Shown here: one piece after another, positions 60,584 to 64,000 of the stretch
Position numbering within the stretch: the stretch's first letter is position 1
Layout: each line of letters opens with the position of its first letter
Position numbers and translations under genes: made by a program
Notes under the pieces: generated by a model
Told to the model about the DNA's origin: nothing
Databases searched by the model: none
The model's input: only the letters and a program-made list of their open reading frames with translations
Source of the DNA: Hypericum androsaemum
Lineage: Eukaryota > Streptophyta > Magnoliopsida > Malpighiales > Hypericaceae
Assembly: GCA_963995505.1 (NCBI GenBank)
Contig: OZ023182.1
Coordinates: 9,540,707 to 9,604,706, forward strand
Length of the DNA: 64,000 bases
Direction of reading: 5' to 3'

Positions 60584-62801
60584 TAAAGATGTACTATTGG
60601 GGGATCAAATTGATGCATTAAATTAAGATATGGAACCAGGTTGGCGCCGGAGAAAATAAAACAAGGAACCTCATTTTTCACGGATCCATGTTCGAATTAG
60701 GAGGATTAACTTCGGAATTAGAATGTGTGTTTAGGATATTAGTGGGCGATCGCAATAAACAATCTTTATTTGAAGAGAAAATATAGTACTACACTAATGA
60801 TTGAAATTATTCAAGAGCAACACCTCAAAGTTCAGGAGGCTCACTAGTAGCAACACCTGATAATATAATTTCTAAATGAGTAGACTTAGTTAACAATTTA
60901 GCTACTTGATTAGCTAATCTAGGAACAAAATAAAACTTGCAAGACAGATTAGGTCTTCTTCCGGGTGATTGGTCACACTCTTATCTCTTAGAACTAGACG
61001 CTCTCTTATTTACGGACTTTCCTATTTGATTCCAATATATATGTTGTATGTTGTGTTCCTCGGAAAAAAAGTATGATTAGGATAATTAAAATGTGTGTTT
61101 GGTATTTTAGTGGTTCATCGCAACAAACAATGTTGGTATGATCTTAATGGCAAAAATAAGTTTTTCTACAAGTAGAATTTCATTTCATCTCCATATACAT
61201 AATTACATGTTTGTATTTTTCAGTATTAAATTTAACTTCAGCTCAATAAACTCAATAAAAAATCCGTATTTACAAACACGATTTAACACACCACTGGCAA
61301 AAATGAGTTGGGCTGATCTTGGAAGGGATTTTGTGGGGTCCAATACAGCTGGGATACGGCTGGCACCACGTTGTCATTCGGGGTGCAGCCAAGATGGAGT
61401 TTTTACTGTGCAATAATTTTTCCATTTCCTAAAAATCCAAAACAGCTTAATGGCCATTCCAGAAAAAGAAAAACAGTGAGATGACGATAATAAAACACAG
61501 ATATTACGAATTCGCAGAAGAAATATCTGGAACAAAAAAAAAACCTACGTGGCATCCGTTGGGCCGAATTTGGCCGGCGCCAGTAGGATTTTATGGGTTC
61601 ACTCCCTCTCGGCTTCGCGACAATACGAGCTCTTTCTCTTTTTTATTTTTTAAATCAACCGTAAGCGATATCTATCTTTTTTTTAGGGTTAAGCGATATC
61701 CATCTGATGTCTAATTTAAATTTGAAATTCAGATCACACAAGTTAATAAACCTATGTTTATCTCTATCAAATTTCAACAGGCGTCTACAAATTTGAATTC
61801 CGAATTCTATGAAGTGGGAGTTCGACAGATTGAGTCGATGATCAATTTTTTTAATAAATATAATTGAATTAGAAATAAAATAGTTATTTACAAGCCAAAA
61901 GTTCCTGGGCAGGCGACATCAGCAAAAAGCCCCGTACATACAGAACCGTCCCGTTAACCAAATTAAGACAAATTAAAACTAGAGAAGCGATATTTTGGCA
62001 GAGAACCTAGAACCTAGAAACAGAAGCAGATCTTATCTGTGGAGATTCTTAATCGTATTTGACCAAATAAGTCATCCGCACAGTCGATGATCAATCTAAG
62101 GTGAACTATTATTCAAATTTAGGTATAAAATAAGATAGATTTAGTTCTTGGTCGTAGTCTGATCGGTCGAACTACATTTTTTTTAACATTTATTTTTCAT
62201 TCTTTTAAAACCTTTTTATTTTCTTTGGGTACTCTGATTTATTTTTTTATTTTTTTTAATTTGGATGGGTACCCTAATTTGTTTATTAGAAATATAAACA
62301 TGGGCATGGGGGCTGGGCCTGGGGGGCGACACCCTTTTAAAAAAATTGGTCTACGGCTACCTAATAATAATGCAAAGTCATGTTGGGCGTTTTGCGACGT
62401 ATATGGTATGCGATTTTTGTTGGAATAAACCAATTAATTATTTTTTATCAATTGGATGATGCTATTTAAATAGTCAACGACTCAACCGTGCATAATTTTC
62501 ACCCCTGTCATGTATCGGTCAAAATAGAGTTTTCTATGATATGCATGGTGAATATAATTATTGTTAAAAATGATTAATTCCTACACACAACAAAAAAACC
62601 ATCATTTTACAATAAATAAATTATTATATCTTAATCAGGTCCCAAATTTAAGTTTTTGAAAACGCACAATATTAAATAGTTGTTAGGAGAATTTTGCCAC
62701 ACTTTAAATGTTTCATCTGATTCGAACATGGATTAGTCGGCCCAATAGGCTTGACACAAGATGTCATAAACAAAAATAAAACAAGATATACATGTGACAA
62801 G
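60584..62801. other. Intergenic, mostly unrecognised
   Basis: AT-rich. It contains a small LINE fragment (60830-60985) and a loose direct repeat (about 60724-60765 and 61093-61133, both with 'tgtgtgttt...caa(t/c)aaacaat'). The open frames at 61138-61714 and 62225-62433 have no recognisable domains. Confidence 0.4.
60830..60985 (-). pseudogene. Short LINE RNase H (RVT_3) tail
   Basis: The minus strand encodes FYFVPRLANQVAKLLTK followed after a short stretch by PPEL and a stop. This matches the usual end of plant LINE RNase H (V/P-R-x-A-N-x-V-A-x-x-L-A-K ... P). A small truncated fragment. Confidence 0.6.
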
Positions 62802-63242
62802 GGCACCGGATTTGGTCCTGGACATGTATTTTTGTCCAGGACCGTCCTGGGACACGCACTGGGTTTGCTCAGTTATGATACAATAGGTCGCTCAGTTATG
62901 ATACAATGGGTCGCCCAGTTATGATGCAATGGGTCGTCCGAAGCGGTCCCAATTTTTTCCTGGAACACATACTGGTTCGCTCAGTTATGCTACAATGGGT
63001 CGTTCGCTTAGTTATGATACAATGGGTCGCCCAGTAATGATGCAATGGGTCGCCCGAAGCGGTCCTAATTTTTTGGGAACACGCACTGGTTCGCTTAGTT
63101 GTGATACAATGGTTCGCCCAGTTATGATACAATGGTTCACTCAGTTATGATACAATAGTTCGCCAAGTTATGATAGAATGGTTCGCCCAGAATTGGGTAC
63201 AAGACAGTCCTGAAAACGGGAATCCAGTACCAAATCAGATCC
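62802..63242. mobile_element. Type B minisatellite Mutator-like element, copy 2
   Basis: Left end GGCACCGGATTTGGTCCTGG; right end inverted GGATCTGATTTGGTACTGG. Flanks tgtgacaag and tacaacaag agree at 6 of 9, the differences all being transitions. The interior is a degenerate array of 'ca(g)ttatgatacaatggktcgcyc' units, about ten copies, the same family as 56360-56738. Confidence 0.78.
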
Positions 63243-63251
63243 TACAACAAG

Positions 63252-64000
63252 TCATTTGCCGTCAAATAGTGTGATTTCAAGTATCGACACTAAAAGTTAG
63301 TTTGAAATAAATTACATTCAAACTCAGTATTGAAAAATTTATCACCGTTATAATTTGTGCCAGTAACTTTACGTTATTTTGACGTGTACTAATGTGCTTC
63401 TTCTTTAAACCTTATCTTTTTCCCGAATCGACCCAAAAAGGGTACAAAAAGGAACCGAATACAATCAAATATATAATTTTGAGTAAATTACATCTTGATG
63501 ATTGGTGTTTGGTGAAATAAATGATAAGGTCTCAATAGTTTGTCTTCTAATTTTGTTGTCTCTCTAGTTTGATTTTATTATATTATCGAATTCCTTACTA
63601 ATGACAACACTCATTTTTCATTTTTTTTCATTTAAAATGACTTTTACACTTTACAAAAAAAAAAATCTTCTTTTCAACTTTTGGCACCAAGAACAGCAAC
63701 CCGAATCCAGCAAAATCAAATTAAACCCAACGAAAGTTATCTTCTTTCCAAGGAGCAGTCTCCGGCGTCAACGGAAACCTTGTTTCAACCACGAACTTGT
63801 TCCAACCAGGAGGTCCTTAGACAGCCCACGAGCCTGCAAAACAATTGCAACTGTAACACTCTCATGTCTAAATTCAGAAAACTCCACCATCTCCCTAAAC
63901 AACCCTTTACCCGGAAATCATCGAGTTCCAACTAACCAAATTTCTGTTAGGCATTTCAATGGTTTAACTTGATTCAAAATTTACAATTGCTCGCCCGTGA
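63252..64000. other. Intergenic end of window
   Basis: From about 63500 the sequence 'ttggtgtttggtgaaataaatgataaggtctcaatag' resembles the start of another long-TIR Mutator-like element (phrases like those of MULE-1 and MULE-4), followed by GC-richer sequence with open frames at 63601-63972. Its far end would lie outside the window. Confidence 0.35.

Overview
This is nuclear DNA from a flowering plant, probably a eudicot. The signs are AT-rich intergenic sequence, GT-AG introns, plant-specific protein families, and plant LTR retrotransposons with initiator-tRNA-Met primer sites. No bacterial, organellar or CRISPR features were seen, and I cannot name the species.

Only three host genes are well supported. 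A secreted leucine-rich-repeat protein lies at 7858-9105 (+). A three-exon HAD-family (IIIB/VSP-like) acid phosphatase lies at 9630-11191 (-), convergent with it. A two-exon DUF1005 protein lies at 53676-56059 (-). From memory, Arabidopsis carries the same three families close together on chromosome 4 (around At4g29240, At4g29260/70 and At4g29310), so this looks like a conserved gene block opened up by about 42 kb of transposon DNA.

That 42 kb is a datable nest of insertions, and many have intact target-site duplications (TSDs). Next to the phosphatase lies a dead LINE (about 11890-15410) cut twice by hAT-like elements. The remaining nest begins with a small terminal-inverted-repeat element (15569-16115 and 51941-52301). 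It was split by a Ty1/copia element, Copia-2 (LTRs from 16116 and at 51493-51935). Copia-2 was split in its reverse transcriptase by a Ty3/gypsy chromovirus (25235-48327, TSD cataa). The chromovirus holds a non-autonomous relative with 2.1-kb LTRs (27096-35110) and a second copia, Copia-1 (39965-44674). Copia-1's 5' LTR was hit by a Pack-MULE carrying host-gene pieces. Several long-inverted-repeat Mutator-like elements with 9-bp TSDs sit throughout.

The left flank (1-7700) holds a 1.8-kb palindromic element and a 1.2-kb hAT-like element with three tandem 233-bp repeats. The right flank (56.1-64 kb) holds four more Mutator-like elements, two of them filled with minisatellite repeats, a LINE 3' fragment with a 13-bp TSD, and a tRNA-Gly-like segment.

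I found no new enzymatic system. The strongest unusual material is the pairing of a non-autonomous element with its autonomous relative, the two families of short minisatellite-bearing Mutator-like elements, and the chimeric gene capture at 45.2-45.5 kb.
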